Shown here: positions 49,048 through 61,005 of the stretch, piece after piece
Layout: each line of letters opens with the position of its first letter
How positions within the stretch are numbered: the first letter of the stretch is position 1
Assembly: GCF_030704535.1 (NCBI RefSeq)
Contig: NC_081821.1
Span: forward strand, 511,001-575,000
Direction of reading: 5' to 3'
Source of the DNA: Vitis vinifera
Taxonomy: Eukaryota; Streptophyta; Magnoliopsida; Vitales; Vitaceae
Length of the DNA stretch: 64,000 nt
Made by a program: the position numbers and the translations under genes
Notes under the pieces: model-generated
What the model saw: only the letters and a program-made list of their open reading frames with translations
The model's database searches: none
What the model was told of the DNA's origin: nothing

Positions 49048-51807
49048 TAAGGTAATACCATCCATTTCCCAAGTGTTAAAGTTGATTCATTTATTTCTTT
49101 TCTCATACTTTAATTTATTCAAATTCCTTGTTAGTGTATTTCTTTGTGCAATAACCTTATTGATTCAATGGAAAAAAGGGCAAAAACACTGTATGAATCT
49201 GTCCAAAAGGGTTCAAGTTAGATTGTGTGAAGCTAATGAATAGTGAAACGCCAAATTGCCTGATTTGACTGTTCCATTTTTTCTGTCTAATGGATTGGAA
49301 AAGATGTTTTGAGGGTCTTATTTCTCCAGTTTCACTTGGTTACAAAGTTACAAAATTTTAAGAACTGGCGACCGCTTATAGTTTAGGTTAACAATCTGCT
49401 ATAGGAAAATTCGTAGCTTAGATGTTTTTTTTTTTTTGTTTTTTTCTTTTGTATTCTGTCTAATTCTGCCAAGGTCAGATTTTGGTTATGGGTGCTGTTT
49501 TTTCTTTTGTCCATTTAATAAGGCCTTTCTTTGCAAAGGGGAATGGCTGATTCTTCCAGGGTATGTGAGTTCCAGCTGTTGTTTATCACCATTCAAATGC
49601 CGGGCAAGGTGGGATATGCTAATTGCTGGTGGTTTCAAATATCGGGTCTTTTTCAATGGGCAATGTCTTAATGGTCAAAGTTTGGATTTTGGGTGGATTC
49701 GTACTGTTGGCAGTGTGCCATTACATCTTGGGACTTGAGTGTTTGTTGAATTTCCATCGATTGATTCTGGATGCCATATTTGTTTTAGTCTGCTTTGGTT
49801 GCTCTACTATCCGTTTGGATCTCAAAAGGACAATGAAAGAACGCTGCAAGTTACAAGCTATTTTCAGTTTTCCCTTCCATTCCCTCCATAATTATCCTGT
49901 TTGGAAAGAGCCTAAGTGGGATGCGTTTTTTCATTTTTATTGAAACAAATTGGTGACTTGATCTTTCCAAGATTACTTATATGTTGCTAAGATTTTTAAA
50001 TTTGGAGTTGTATTCTAAGTCACTCAGAGGGATAATTTCTGAATTGGTTGTCATTATTGGCATTTTCATTTGAACAGATGTCAACAGATGAATTTTTGTC
50101 TACACTGAACATATGCCTAGTTTTGGCTTATTATTTTCCATATTCTTCCATGTAAAACAGCTGTTACATGCATGAAAGGGATTTATTGTGGCAACTTTAT
50201 CAATGCTGATAGATTTTGTCATTTGTTATAGACTGATTTACTTGGATTGATTTTCTTCTTCTTTTATCTATTTTATGTATTTTTTTAAAATCATATGGAT
50301 TTTTTTGCCAGTCTCCCACTCACCAGTCCTTCCACCCCACTGATGTGGTGCCCTCAAAGCTCCAGTTGGTACTGATAATTATAATTCTGTTAAAAGATAT
50401 ATCTTACATATGTTGGCTTCTTATTGTAGGTTTCTGGTATTTTGAAACAAATTTATCCAGTGCCTCAAGATCCTAAGTATTTATTTACTTCTTCACTGAT
50501 GGCAAGCATGGCATTTTCTTGCCTATTTATCACCTTCTGTTGGTAATGTTTTGGTCATAATCATGTGTATGTATCATCCAACAATCAAGGTTATATACTT
50601 AACTGCAACCCTATTTGATGGTTGCTCAGGTGTTATTTGCTTATACCATGTCATTTGCTTGCTTTAATCATCCTCACCAAAAAAAAGTTCATCTTGACTT
50701 GGAGTGTTTCAGAGCCTGTGCAAGTGATGCTATGCATACCACTGCTGTGGACCTTTCACAGTTGGTCGTGTGGAAGTAGAATCATGTAGATTGTGAAAGC
50801 AAATAACTTACGTATTGATACAATAAGGTTATGACTTCAATTTTGGTGGCACCTGAGCCAACTTAAAGTAGAGATGGCAATTAGGGGAGTTTAAATACTA
50901 TAATGGCACCTAAGCTAGACCTTTACTGTGGTGAAGTTAAGACATCGTGATAGAGTTCCCTTTGGTTTTGATGATGATCATCATTTTTGTTGATACGTGA
51001 TAACGAAAGTGGAATTATTTCTTGCTATGGCATTCTCCCTTCTCTCAAATGATTTTACTCATCTCTCTCTCTCTCTCTCTCTAGTTTGTATTTGATCCAT
51101 TTTGCAAATAAAATCTTGTAAATGGCGGTGTTCTTAGGCAAGTTATCTTGTGCCAAAGAAAATGGTTATATGTAAAGGATACCTTCCCTTGGGAGGAGTG
51201 CAGTGTTGTATTGAAATTTTGACTATTTCATTTGAAACTCAATTGGTGTCCAGTGAGTGTAGATCAAACTTCTGTGGGCTGGTTCTAAGAGTCATGCCAT
51301 CATTTGGGTGACCCATCATTGGGCTTAAGAGTGGCATTGTTCCACCCCAGCAAACCCCCAAACATGATACTCTTATGACTCAAGCCTATGAACCTTGGCT
51401 CTAATACAAATTGTTTGATCGAGTTTTGACTATCTCATTTGAAAACTAATTGGCATCTAGTGAGGGTAGATCAAACGTTTTATGACATTCACCACAACCT
51501 GTTTTAAGAGCCATTATTTAGGTGAAACATCCACGGGCTTAAGAGCAGTATTGCTACTCCCCAACATGTAGCAACATTGAAGTTGCAATTTGCATAGAGA
51601 TAAAGTGACCTAGTAGGATTCAACATCTTGGTATGAGAGTTGGTGGGATTTATTATGTAGGGTACCTTACAATGAGTAAGCTGATCTAGAGGATCAAAAC
51701 CAATCAGGGTGTTTATGGGAAGTGAGAGCTCATCGCCTGCCCTTGGGAACTGCAGGCTTGTCTCCTATATAGGCAATGAATGAATGGCGATCTCAGCATG
51801 ACATATG
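49048..51807. other. Non-coding region, probably intron of the PAM16-type gene
   Basis: T-rich intron-like sequence without a supported exon. It contains a CT microsatellite at 51063-51083 and a diverged tandem duplication at 51212-51575. Confidence 0.45.
51212..51575. repeat. Diverged two-copy tandem repeat
   Basis: The words TTTTGACTAT.TCATTTGAAA, CCAGTGAGTGTAGATCAAAC/CTAGTGAGGGTAGATCAAAC, TAAGAG.CAT and GGGCTTAAGAG occur twice in the same order. The period is about 210 bp. Confidence 0.7.
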
Positions 51808-51967
51808 TGTTGAGAGAGAGAGAGAGAAAGGAGAAAAACCTTATTCACATTCATTGTAATCTCTACTTACAATTGAGAGATATATATATACAAGGCTAGT
51901 AACTACCATACATGTGACCTATATTAACAAGGAAAGATAGTATACTATACATACATTATATTCAACA
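51808..51967 (-). repeat. 3' LTR of the second Copia element
   Basis: 160-bp direct repeat matching 56730-56889, including a GA microsatellite near one end. Confidence 0.93.
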
Positions 51968-54900
51968 CTCCCCCTCAAGCTGGAGCATATACGTCATATG
52001 CACCAAGCTTGTTACAAATATATTTAATCCTAGGACCTCTGAGAGATTTAGTGAAGATGTCTGCTAGTTGATCATTTGAATTGACAAAACTTGTAGCAAC
52101 ACATCCTGATGCGATCTTCTCTCTAATGAAATGACAGTCAACTTCAATATGCTTGGTCCTTTCATGAAAGACTGGATTGGATGCAATATGTAATGCGGCC
52201 TGGTTATCACAGATGAGTTTCATCTGTTCATCCTTTCCAAATCTCAACTCCTGAAGAAGATGTCTCAACCATATGAGTTCACATGTTGCCAAAGCCATAG
52301 CTCGATACTCGGCTTCAGCGCTAGATCTGGCCACTACATCTTGTTTCTTACTCTTCCAAGATATTAGATTACCTCCAATAAAAACACAGTACCCTGAAGT
52401 GGAACGTCTATCTGTGGGTGAGCCAGCCCAATCTGCATCTGTGTAACCAACAACTTGAGTATGACCTCTGTTCTCGTACAATACACCTTGGCCTGGTGTA
52501 CTTTTGATATATCGAAGAATACGGATTACGGCATCCCAATGGCTATCACATGGTGACTGTAGGAATTGACTAACAACACTCACAGGAAAAGAAATGTCTG
52601 GACGAGTAATGGTGAGATAGTTCAATTTACCTACGAGCCGTCGATATCTCCCGGGGTCTCCTAAAGGCTCCCCCTGTCCTGGTACAAGTTTGACATTCGG
52701 ATCCATAGGTGTGTCTACCGGTTTACAGTCTAACATACCGGTTTCTTCCAGGATGTCTAAAGCATACTTCCTTTGGGAAAGGACCACACCAGAACTGGAT
52801 TGAGCTATCTCAATTCCCAAGAAATACTTGAGTTTCCCCAAGTCTTTGGTCTGAAAGTGGGTAAAAAGATGTTGCTTTAGTTTCTGAATACCATCCTGAT
52901 CACTGCCTGTAATGACGATGTCGTCCACATAAACAACCAGATAAATACACTGCCCCAAGGAGTTATGATGATAAAAAACTGAATGGTCTGCTGTACTGCG
53001 AAGCATGCCAAACTCTTGAACAACAGAACTAAAACGGCTAAACCATGCTCGAGGAGATTGTTTCAAGCCATATAGAGAGCGGCGTAACCTGCACACTAAA
53101 CCAGACTCCCCCTGAGCAACAAAACCAGGAGGTTGCTCCATATAAACTTCCTCAGCAAGATCACCATGAAGGAAGGCATTTTTAATATCCAACTGATAAA
53201 GAGGCCAAGAACACATAGCAGCCATGGACAGAAGCAAGCGGACAGAAGCAATCTTGGCAACAGGGGAGAATGTGTCACCATAATCAGAACCATAAACTTG
53301 AGTATAGCCTTTAGCAACTAAGCGGGCCTTAAGGCGATCAACCTGACCATCAGGACCAACCTTAACTGCATAGACCCAACGACAACCAACTGTAGATTTA
53401 CCAGAGGGTAAAACAACAAGATCCCAAGTGCCATTAGAGTGCAGAGCAGCCATTTCATCCACCATTGCCTGTCGCCAGCCTGGATGGGAAAGAGCTTCAT
53501 GGGTGCTCTTTGGAAGAGAAACAGAGGATATAGCAGAAACAAAAGCAGAATAGGGTGAAGATAATCGATGATAACTCAAAAAATTGTAAATAGGATGAGG
53601 ATTACGAGTAGAGCGAGTACCTTTCCGAACAGCAATGGGTAAGTCATTAGGAGAAGGCAGAGCCGGGGCAGGTGAAGCCGAAGGGATAGGAAGTGAGTCA
53701 GCAGGTGCCTCAGGAAAAGGGAGAGGAGCAACGACACGAGGGCGACGATGATAAACCTGAAGTGGTCGAGGGGGCATAGCATCAGGTAGGGAGACAATGG
53801 GAATGGGCAAGACTTCAGAAACAGGAAGAGACTCAGAAGTGGTGGAAAAGAATGGTGAGTCCTCAAAGAAGGTGACATCAGCGGAGATAAAGTACCGATG
53901 AGTCTCAAGGGAATAACAACGATAACCCTTCTGAAGTCTGGAATATCCCAAGAAGAGGCACTTCATGGCTTTGGCGGAAAGCTTGTCCTGTCCAGGAGTG
54001 AGAATATGAACAAAGCAAGTACAACCAAAGACACGAGGAGGAAGGAAATAAAGTGGTTGGTCAGGGAAAAGAAGGGAGTGAGGAATCTGATCGTGTAAGA
54101 CAGAGGAGGGCATACGATTAATCAAATAACAAGCGGTAAGAACAGCGTCCCCCCAAAAACGAAAAGGAACATGATTATGGAGGAGGAGAGTACGAGCTGT
54201 CTCAACAAGATGTCGATTCTTGCGTTCAGCTACCCCATTTTGTTGAGGAGTATGAGCACAAGAAGACTGATGAAGAATCCCATGATGAGACATAAACGAA
54301 GTAAATTGGGCTGAAAAATATTCCCTGGCATTGTCACTGCGTAACACACGAATAGAAATATTGAACTGGGTTTGGATTTCAGTATAAAATTTCTGGAAAA
54401 TAGAGAATAACTCAGCTCGATTTTTCATTAAGAATAACCAAGTACATCGAGAATAGTCATCAATGAAAGTGACAAAATACTGAAATCCTAAAGTAGACGC
54501 AGTCCGACAAGGACCCCAAACATCAGTGTGGACAAGCTCAAAAGGAGACTTTGCCCGATTATTCAAACGCTTTGGGAACGAGACACGAGTATGTTTCCCA
54601 AGCTGACATGACTCACACGGAAGCGACGACAAAGTGGAAAAACGAGGAACCATCTTCTGGAACTTGGAGAGACTAGGGTGGCCCAGACGATTGTGAATGA
54701 GGAGAGGAGCATCAGTGGAAATGCAAATTGCAGGAGATGAATCTGAGGTGAGGTGATAGAGGCCTTGAGACTCACGTCCTATGCCAATCGTCTTCCCCGT
54801 ACTCCGGTCCTGCAAGGTCACAAATTTATCAGAAAAGGTAATAGAGCAATTAAGAGTACGAGTGATTTTGCTGATGGAAATAAGATTAAAAGGACATTCA

Positions 54901-56729
54901 GGAGTATAAAGGACAGAAGTGAGAGGTAGAGAAGGCAAAGGAAGGGCCAAACCAATACCTTTAGCCACAGTTTGAGAACCATTAGCTAAGGTAACAGTAG
55001 GTAAATCAGAGGTAGTAGTAATAGAGGAGAAAAGATCCTTATTACCAGATAGGTGATCAGATGCTCCAGAATCTAGAATCCAGGGTCCAAGAGAAGATGT
55101 GTGGGTAAGGCAGGCAGAGGCATTACCAGGCTGGGCAACAGAGGCAATAGAAGCCTGAGATGTCTGAGATACGGAGGAGCTCGGAGGCTGAGGCAGCGGA
55201 GAATCAGAGGACTGGGCCATATGGGCAGTGCGAGGAGGTCTTCCATGTAACTGATAGCAACGATCGCGAGTGTGGCCAAGTTTATTGCAATAGGTGCAAT
55301 GAGGACGTTGGCCTCTACCTCGGGTACCACTACGTCCTCCTCGAGAGGTAGTTTGAGAAACTAACACAGAAGAATCTGAAGCGCTATCAGATGGCAAAGT
55401 CTGAGTGGACGAGATACGGAGGAGGCGAGCAAACACATCATCCAAGGACGGAACTGATGAACTACCAAGAATCTGATCACGAATAGGCTCAAGATCCGGA
55501 CGGAGGCCGATAAGAGTAAGGACCATGAAGAACTTGTCAAGCTGTGTTTGTTGAGCCCCAACATCAGGAGTAAGAGGCATCACAGTCAAGAACTGCTCCT
55601 TAAGAGAGGCAATCTGGCCAATATAAGTAGATAGATCCAAGTCCTGTTGGCTGAGATGGACAATAGCAGAAGCCACCTTATAAAGACGCTGGATATCATT
55701 CGTGTATAATCCTTTGGCCTGAGTCCAAAATTTAAAACAAGTTTTATAGGCCTGAAGATGAAGAAGAATTCGGGGATCAACCGATTGCCATAATACACTA
55801 CACAACTGTGCATCTATCTTCCTCCACTGTACGCGGTCGACCTCAGGGATATCTGCCTCCTGTGTAATCAAGTGATCCTCATATCCTTGACCCATAAACC
55901 AAAGTTCAACAGAGGCAGACCAGGAAAGATAATTTTCACTCCCAACTAATTTCTCCGAAGTAATCATAGGAGATCCAGATATGACAGAGGAAAAAATGGA
56001 AGCTTTAGTAGCCATATCCACTTATCTGGAGAATGAAGTATGTTTGGATCGAAGAGAGCCCTAATACGGCTTCAGATTTCAGCGTGGCACCACCGAAAAA
56101 GGGAGACCGCCTCAGATCGCGGTGTGGTACCACCAGAAAGGGAGAAGAACACTTCCCAAGGCACGTGCAGGGATTGGAGTGGAGAAAAAGTGGTCGGAGC
56201 TTCGCCGGAAAGACTGTTTGGAGGGCCGACGGAGGCAAAAATCCCCAAAAGAGGTACGTCCAGGGCTCGGATGGGAGAACCAGGGAGGTGGGAAGGCTGA
56301 TCGGCGTCAGGCGAAGCTGGAGGAGGAGGCGCGTCGCCGGAAAAGCTCTCACGCGCCCCCACGCGCCGGCGCGTGAGATTCAACCGCCGGCCGGAAAATT
56401 GCGCGTGGCCGGCGCGTGGCTGCTCTTTTGGTGCTGGTGCCTTCACAAAAGTTGGAGATCTCCTCCAGGCGCTCCTTCTGGTATGGTCGGTGTCGGAAAA
56501 ATAGGTCGCCGGGAAATTTCGCCGGAAAATTTCGCCGGAAAGTTCGCCGGAAAATTTCGCCGGAAAATTTGCCAGCGGTGAGTGTTTTCTAACGACGATC
56601 CGACTGACCGGAAAAAATTGGGAGATGGGGAAGGTGACCGGAAAGAAACACGGTCACCGGAAGGTTTCCCGGAGTTGATGACACGGAAAACAGGAAAGAA
56701 TTAGGTTTTCTTCCTTGGCTCTGATACCA

Positions 56730-56889
56730 TGTTGAGAGAGAGAGAGAGAAAGGAGAAAAACCTTATTCACATTCATTGTAATCTCTACTTACAATTGAGA
56801 GATATATATATACAAGGCTAGTAACTACCATACATGTGACCTATATTAACAAGGAAAGATAGTATACTATACATACATTATATTCAACA
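56730..56889 (-). repeat. 5' LTR of the second Copia element
   Basis: 160-bp direct repeat matching 51808-51967, followed inward by TGGTATCAGAGCC on the minus strand. Confidence 0.93.
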
Positions 56890-57295
56890 ATATGTATTAA
56901 GTGTTACCGGTTAAAGTGATGGATTGTCATCCCCTCATCTTTGCTGAAGTGTTCATGACTACAGTGATCCAATAGGAGGCCATTTTGTGCCTTGATTAGC
57001 TCTGAGTTGAACTTCTAAGCGAGATTGCTTAAATCTTGCATAGCTAATTGTCACACCCTACTCAAATTACGCCTCACTTGAGCTTATATGAGGACAAGAA
57101 GCTTCCAACATAACCTAGAGACATTTACACATCTCATAAATGGGTAGGAATCCTTGGAGTTATTTGGAGTATTCTTGAGAATTATTTTAAGCTCTTGTAA
57201 GTGGCTTCTAGAGGAGGCCCCATTTGCCCTAGGCACCAAGCCTTGTAAAGCATTCTTGTATAATACAACCTTCCATTCTTTCAAACTATGCAAGT

Positions 57296-57525
57296 GTTGC
57301 TTGCTTTGTTCATCTCCAACTTCTGTGTTGCATGATGTTGTTTAGCGTAAAAAGCTAAGTTTGTGAAAGGCTGATTTTGCAAGTTTGAGCACTTTGAGTT
57401 ATTTATGTGTTGCTTACTTTGTTCATCTCGAACTTCCATGTTGCATAATGTTGCTTAGCATAAAAAGCTAAGTTCGTGAAAGGCTGATTTTGCAAGTTTG
57501 AGCACTTTGAGTTATTTAAGTGTGC
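57296..57525 (+). repeat. Two-copy tandem duplication
   Basis: TTTGTTCATCTC..AACTTC at about 57306 recurs at about 57418. GTTGCAT.ATGTTG.TTAGC, AAAAAGCTAAGTT and GTGAAAGGCTGATTTTGCAA follow each. The period is about 112 bp with few differences. Confidence 0.85.
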
Positions 57526-58103
57526 CACAAGTGCTTAGAAAACACCTAAATCTATGACATAATGGTGGGATGTTGTAGCCAACCCTCTTTACGAGCTAGA
57601 TGCGCCTAATGGGCCCATTGGTGCAAGCATTGAGCTTGTTTGAGCTCCCTAGGCTTGTCTATACTTTTGGCTTGGTTTTGGGCTTCAAGGTACACCCCTT
57701 CACATAGGGCCTCAGTCACTGGGACACAATGGCCCCATGTTGCTCTTGGATGGCTTGATGTTGGAGGCATTTTAGAGGCATGACTTATAAAAATACCCAC
57801 TCAAGTAGGAATAGTTAGGAAAACTGGTGAGAGCTTCTAAATACTTCACATGGATGCCAATGCTATTTTAGAACTACTTGCATTTGGATACATATTACTT
57901 ATATGTTAATAATGAGTGTTAAACGTACCTTGTTCTGAGGGGTTTATGTTCCTTGGCTGCAAAGGGACCAGCAATCTGGATTTGACCTAGCAAGGGCTGC
58001 ATCATTTTTACCGTCAAGTAGTAATTGCATGTGGGCTGGACACATTGTAGGCATAGGTTATCCATGCCTGTCATATTGATCTTTCTACCATTTTGTAACA
58101 GAA

Positions 58104-59374
58104 GGAAGATCCACTTGGTGAGATGGGAGGTTACTTGTAAAGATATGAGGCATGGAGGGTTGGGGTTAAGGTACTTGAAGGATTTCAATCATGCTTTGCT
58201 CGGGAAATGGCTATGGAGATTTCCTATAGAAAGGGAGAGTTTGTGGAGAAGAGTCATTGTTGGTAAATTTGGGGAGGTACAAGGTGGGTGGACCACTAGA
58301 GAGGTGAGAGAGTCTTACGGGACGGGCCTTTGGAAAGACATTAGGAAGGGCTGGGAGGAATTCTTTCTCAGAACTAGGATTCATATTGGAAATGGGAGAC
58401 GTACCAGATTTTGGTGGGACATGTGGGTAGGAGATTCTAAGCTAAAGGATCTCTTCCCTTTGCTGTTTAGAATTGCAGCTAATAATTCTGCAATAGTGGC
58501 TGATCTGTGGGGAAGACAAGAAGGTGGAGGTGGGGGTTGGGAGGTGCACTTTAGAAGACCCTTTCAAGATTGGGAGTTAGAGGAGGTGAACCGCTTTTTG
58601 GGTTACATTTCTGCAGTAAGGGTGCAAGAAGGGGAAGATTTTCTGGTTTGGAAAATTGAGAGAAAAGGAACGTTTAAGGTAAACTCTTATTATAGGTCTT
58701 TGAAGGAAGACAATAGCCCTTTATTTCCAGTAAAGGAGGTTTGGGGTTCGTATGCCCCTTTAAGAACTCGTTTTTTTGCTTGGGAAGCAGTTTGGGGTAA
58801 AATTTCCACTATAGATATGCTGATGAGGAGGGGTTGGTCTATGGCTAATAGATGCAACCTGTGCAAAGAAAATGAGGAAACGGCAAACCACATCCTAATT
58901 CATTGTGGTAAGACAAGGGATCTTTGGAACTTATTGTTTTCTTCGTTTGGGGTGGTGTGGGTGCTCCCGGATTCCGTGAGAAATTTGCTTCTTGAGTGGA
59001 AAATGAAGGGCATGGGGAAGAAAAGGAGTGTAGTTTGGAAAATGGCGCCTATTTGTCTGTTTTGGTGTATTTGGGGAGAGCGAAATCAAAGAACCTTCCT
59101 AGAGGAAGAGATGACAAACACGAGCTTGAGGAAACTTTTTCTTCGGTCCCTGCTTGAATGGTCTCAACAATTTGTGGACTTGGACTTGGACTATCTATCT
59201 TTTCAGAATTTGATGGGTGATAGGGTTGTTGCTTAGCTAATCCTTTTTAGTCTTTATTTTTCCCTTGTTGCCTTGTTTTTGGGCCTTCTTTGTATACAAC
59301 CTGTGTACTTAGGGAGTGCCCCCTGTTTTCTGGCGTTTTTTTAATCTATTGGTTCTCTTTGTCTATCAAAAAAA
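58104..59374 (+). mobile_element. 5'-truncated L1-type LINE
   Basis: A perfect 17-bp target duplication ACCATTTTGTAACAGAA (58087-58103 and 59375-59391) brackets the element. The right end carries a short A run. Inside, an open frame runs from the left junction to 59236, coding the C-terminal end of ORF2: HGGLGLRYLKDFNHALLGKW, GNGRRTRFWWDMWVGDSKLK, then the zf-RVT domain (YAPLRTRFFAWEAVWGKIST, CNLCKENEETANHILIHC). The endonuclease and reverse transcriptase are lost to truncation. The intact duplication and open frame point to recent insertion. The frame enters from flanking DNA, so its first 27 or so residues (from 58025) are not LINE. Confidence 0.93.
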
Positions 59375-59789
59375 ACCATTTTGTAACAGAAAAAAGGTGC
59401 TGTTTTCTTTCCATTTCACAGGCTTTTCAAGGAACCTTATAAAGTTTGGATCTGAATAATGCTGTCTGAAGCTATTTATTTTTGGCCCAAAATCACGTAT
59501 ACATATCACACACATCGTTGGGAGAGTGTTTAGTTTTTCAGTTTTGAGGATGGTTCTTTTACATTTTATAGATTGTTGCATTAGGCTCTGTAGGTTGTGC
59601 TGTTAATTCTCTTGATTGAACCTGTACTTTTGCTGGGTCATGAGCTTAGCGCTATCATCTAGGTTACTCATGGGTGTGTAACTTGTAAGATCGCTTGCTG
59701 ATTTACACCAGCATTCTGTCACTAGTTTTTCACTTTTTTGTCATATTCAATGTATCTTTTGCAAAGGTCACTAGCTTTTAATACTTTTA

Positions 59790-60230
59790 GAGAATGTTTG
59801 GTAGATTAACTTAATAGCTTAACATAACTTAATAACTTAATTTAAGTAGATTAAATATGTTTAGTTGAATAACTTAATATCACAACTTAAAATAAAAAAT
59901 AACTTTAAATATTAAGTCAAAATAATTAACTTATTCTTAATCTCAAATCTCTTTTGCCTTATTTGTCCATGTTTAGTGAGGGTATGTTTTACTTTACATC
60001 CACAACTCATCTTTTATAGTAAGTATTTTTGTAGTATCTTATGCATCTATAATATTTTAAATATGGATGTTTAACAAATAAATTTATTGCTTACGATTAG
60101 TGAAAGCATAAATATTAGTTAAAATTAATGCGGGTAAATATGTCAATTTAATGATTTAGAATAAATTTTAAGTTAACAATTTAAAAGTAATTTAACTTAA
60201 AGTTAACTTAAGTAAAGAAGTAATAATTAT
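59790..60230. repeat. AT-rich dispersed repeat-like block
   Basis: TTAATAGCTTAACATAACTTAATAAC-type words recur throughout, with similarity to 19714-19970. It could be a worn MITE or LTR remnant; ends are not defined. Confidence 0.4.
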
Positions 60231-60380
60231 CACCCTCTTAGTCTCTTTAACATTTTCCCCAAAACTCCTATCCTGTGTTCCACTACTTAATGAACCTGCT
60301 GCATTCCAATTTTAAGGGGGAAAGAGCATTAGAAAAGAGGAAGTATTTCATAGTTGATTTGCTGTTACTTGTTGGTTCAG

Positions 60381-61005
60381 GCTGCAAAAATCCTTGCGAA
60401 CTTGGTTGTTATTGGATCCGGAATATTAGCAAGAGCTTTAGTTCAAGCATATCGTCAGGCACTTGCAAGTATGTGTCTTTTTTGGTTTATTTGTGCATCT
60501 AGTCATGTTTTGTTTCCTTTAGTTCTATATCTTATTCTGAACTCATATAGCACATAATTCCAAATATTTTCTCTATTGGGTACACTTCAATGTCTTTTAT
60601 TGTTGTTCTATCTCAGACCTCCTGCCTTTTTTGGGTTCATTACTTTTGTGTGGTTGCTTTCAGATGCCTCAAAATCTGGTGTTGCTCAAGAAACAGTACA
60701 GAACATCAGGAGAGGAAGCAAAATAATGGCTGAACTAGAGGCAAGGCAGATTCTAGGTGTCACTGAGCATTCATCGTGGGAGGAAATCTTACAGGTTTGT
60801 CTCATAGCTTAATACAGTTTATTATTTTGCAGTGTCCACTCTATTATGTCAGCACTAGGTTTTCATGAGTCTTATGTGAAAAGACATCATGTTTCCCTGA
60901 ATGCAGAAGTACGATAACTTGTTTGAGCAGAATGCTAAGAATGGCAGCTTTTACCTCCAATCAAAGGTTCATAGAGCTAAAGAGTGTTTAGAATCTGTTT
61001 ATTAA
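60381..61005 (+). CDS. PAM16: PAM16/TIM16-type mitochondrial import motor subunit (start exon not located)
   Basis: Exons 60381-60468, 60664-60794 and 60907-61005 join in phase and code 105 residues to the stop. The N-terminus AAKILANLVVIGSGILARAL is the conserved PAM16 membrane-interacting helix. The J-like domain follows (EARQILGVTEHSSWEEILQK, NGSFYLQSKVHRAKECLESV), which, as in all PAM16, lacks the HPD of true J proteins. PAM16 pairs with PAM14/TIM14 to restrain the HSP70 import motor at the TIM23 channel. The initiator ATG must lie in an upstream exon, since the frame opens directly after an AG acceptor. The protein ends at TAA after SVY, whereas homologues continue about ten residues; the next codons here still read RNGQGTPDT. 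One residue seems missing in QNIRRGSK (QNTIRRGSK elsewhere). It may be a slightly altered or decaying copy. Confidence 0.85.

Larger units (their letters stand above)
51808..56889 (-). mobile_element. Ty1/copia LTR-retrotransposon, whole-looking and young
   Basis: The two 160-bp LTRs (51808-51967 and 56730-56889) look identical by eye and start TGTTGAGAG. The target duplication is ATATG (51803-51807 and 56890-56894). A tRNA-Met primer-binding site adjoins the right LTR and a GAGGGGGAG polypurine tract the left one. One continuous reading frame (51975-56015, about 1346 codons) codes, in order, gag with the zinc knuckle CTYCNKLGHTRDRCY, protease (DSGASDHL), integrase (HTDVWGP, SDNAREYFS), reverse transcriptase (YVDDIVITGS) and RNase H (YTDADWAGSPTDRRSTSGYC). 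A leader of about 700 bp precedes it, with GCCGGAAAATTTC-type short repeats near 56509-56575. It looks whole, and LTR identity means very recent insertion. Confidence 0.96.

Noticed and set aside
50425-50520. Frame VSGILKQIYPVPQDPK after an AG acceptor as an exon
   Set aside because: No donor in phase and no known family; not enough support.
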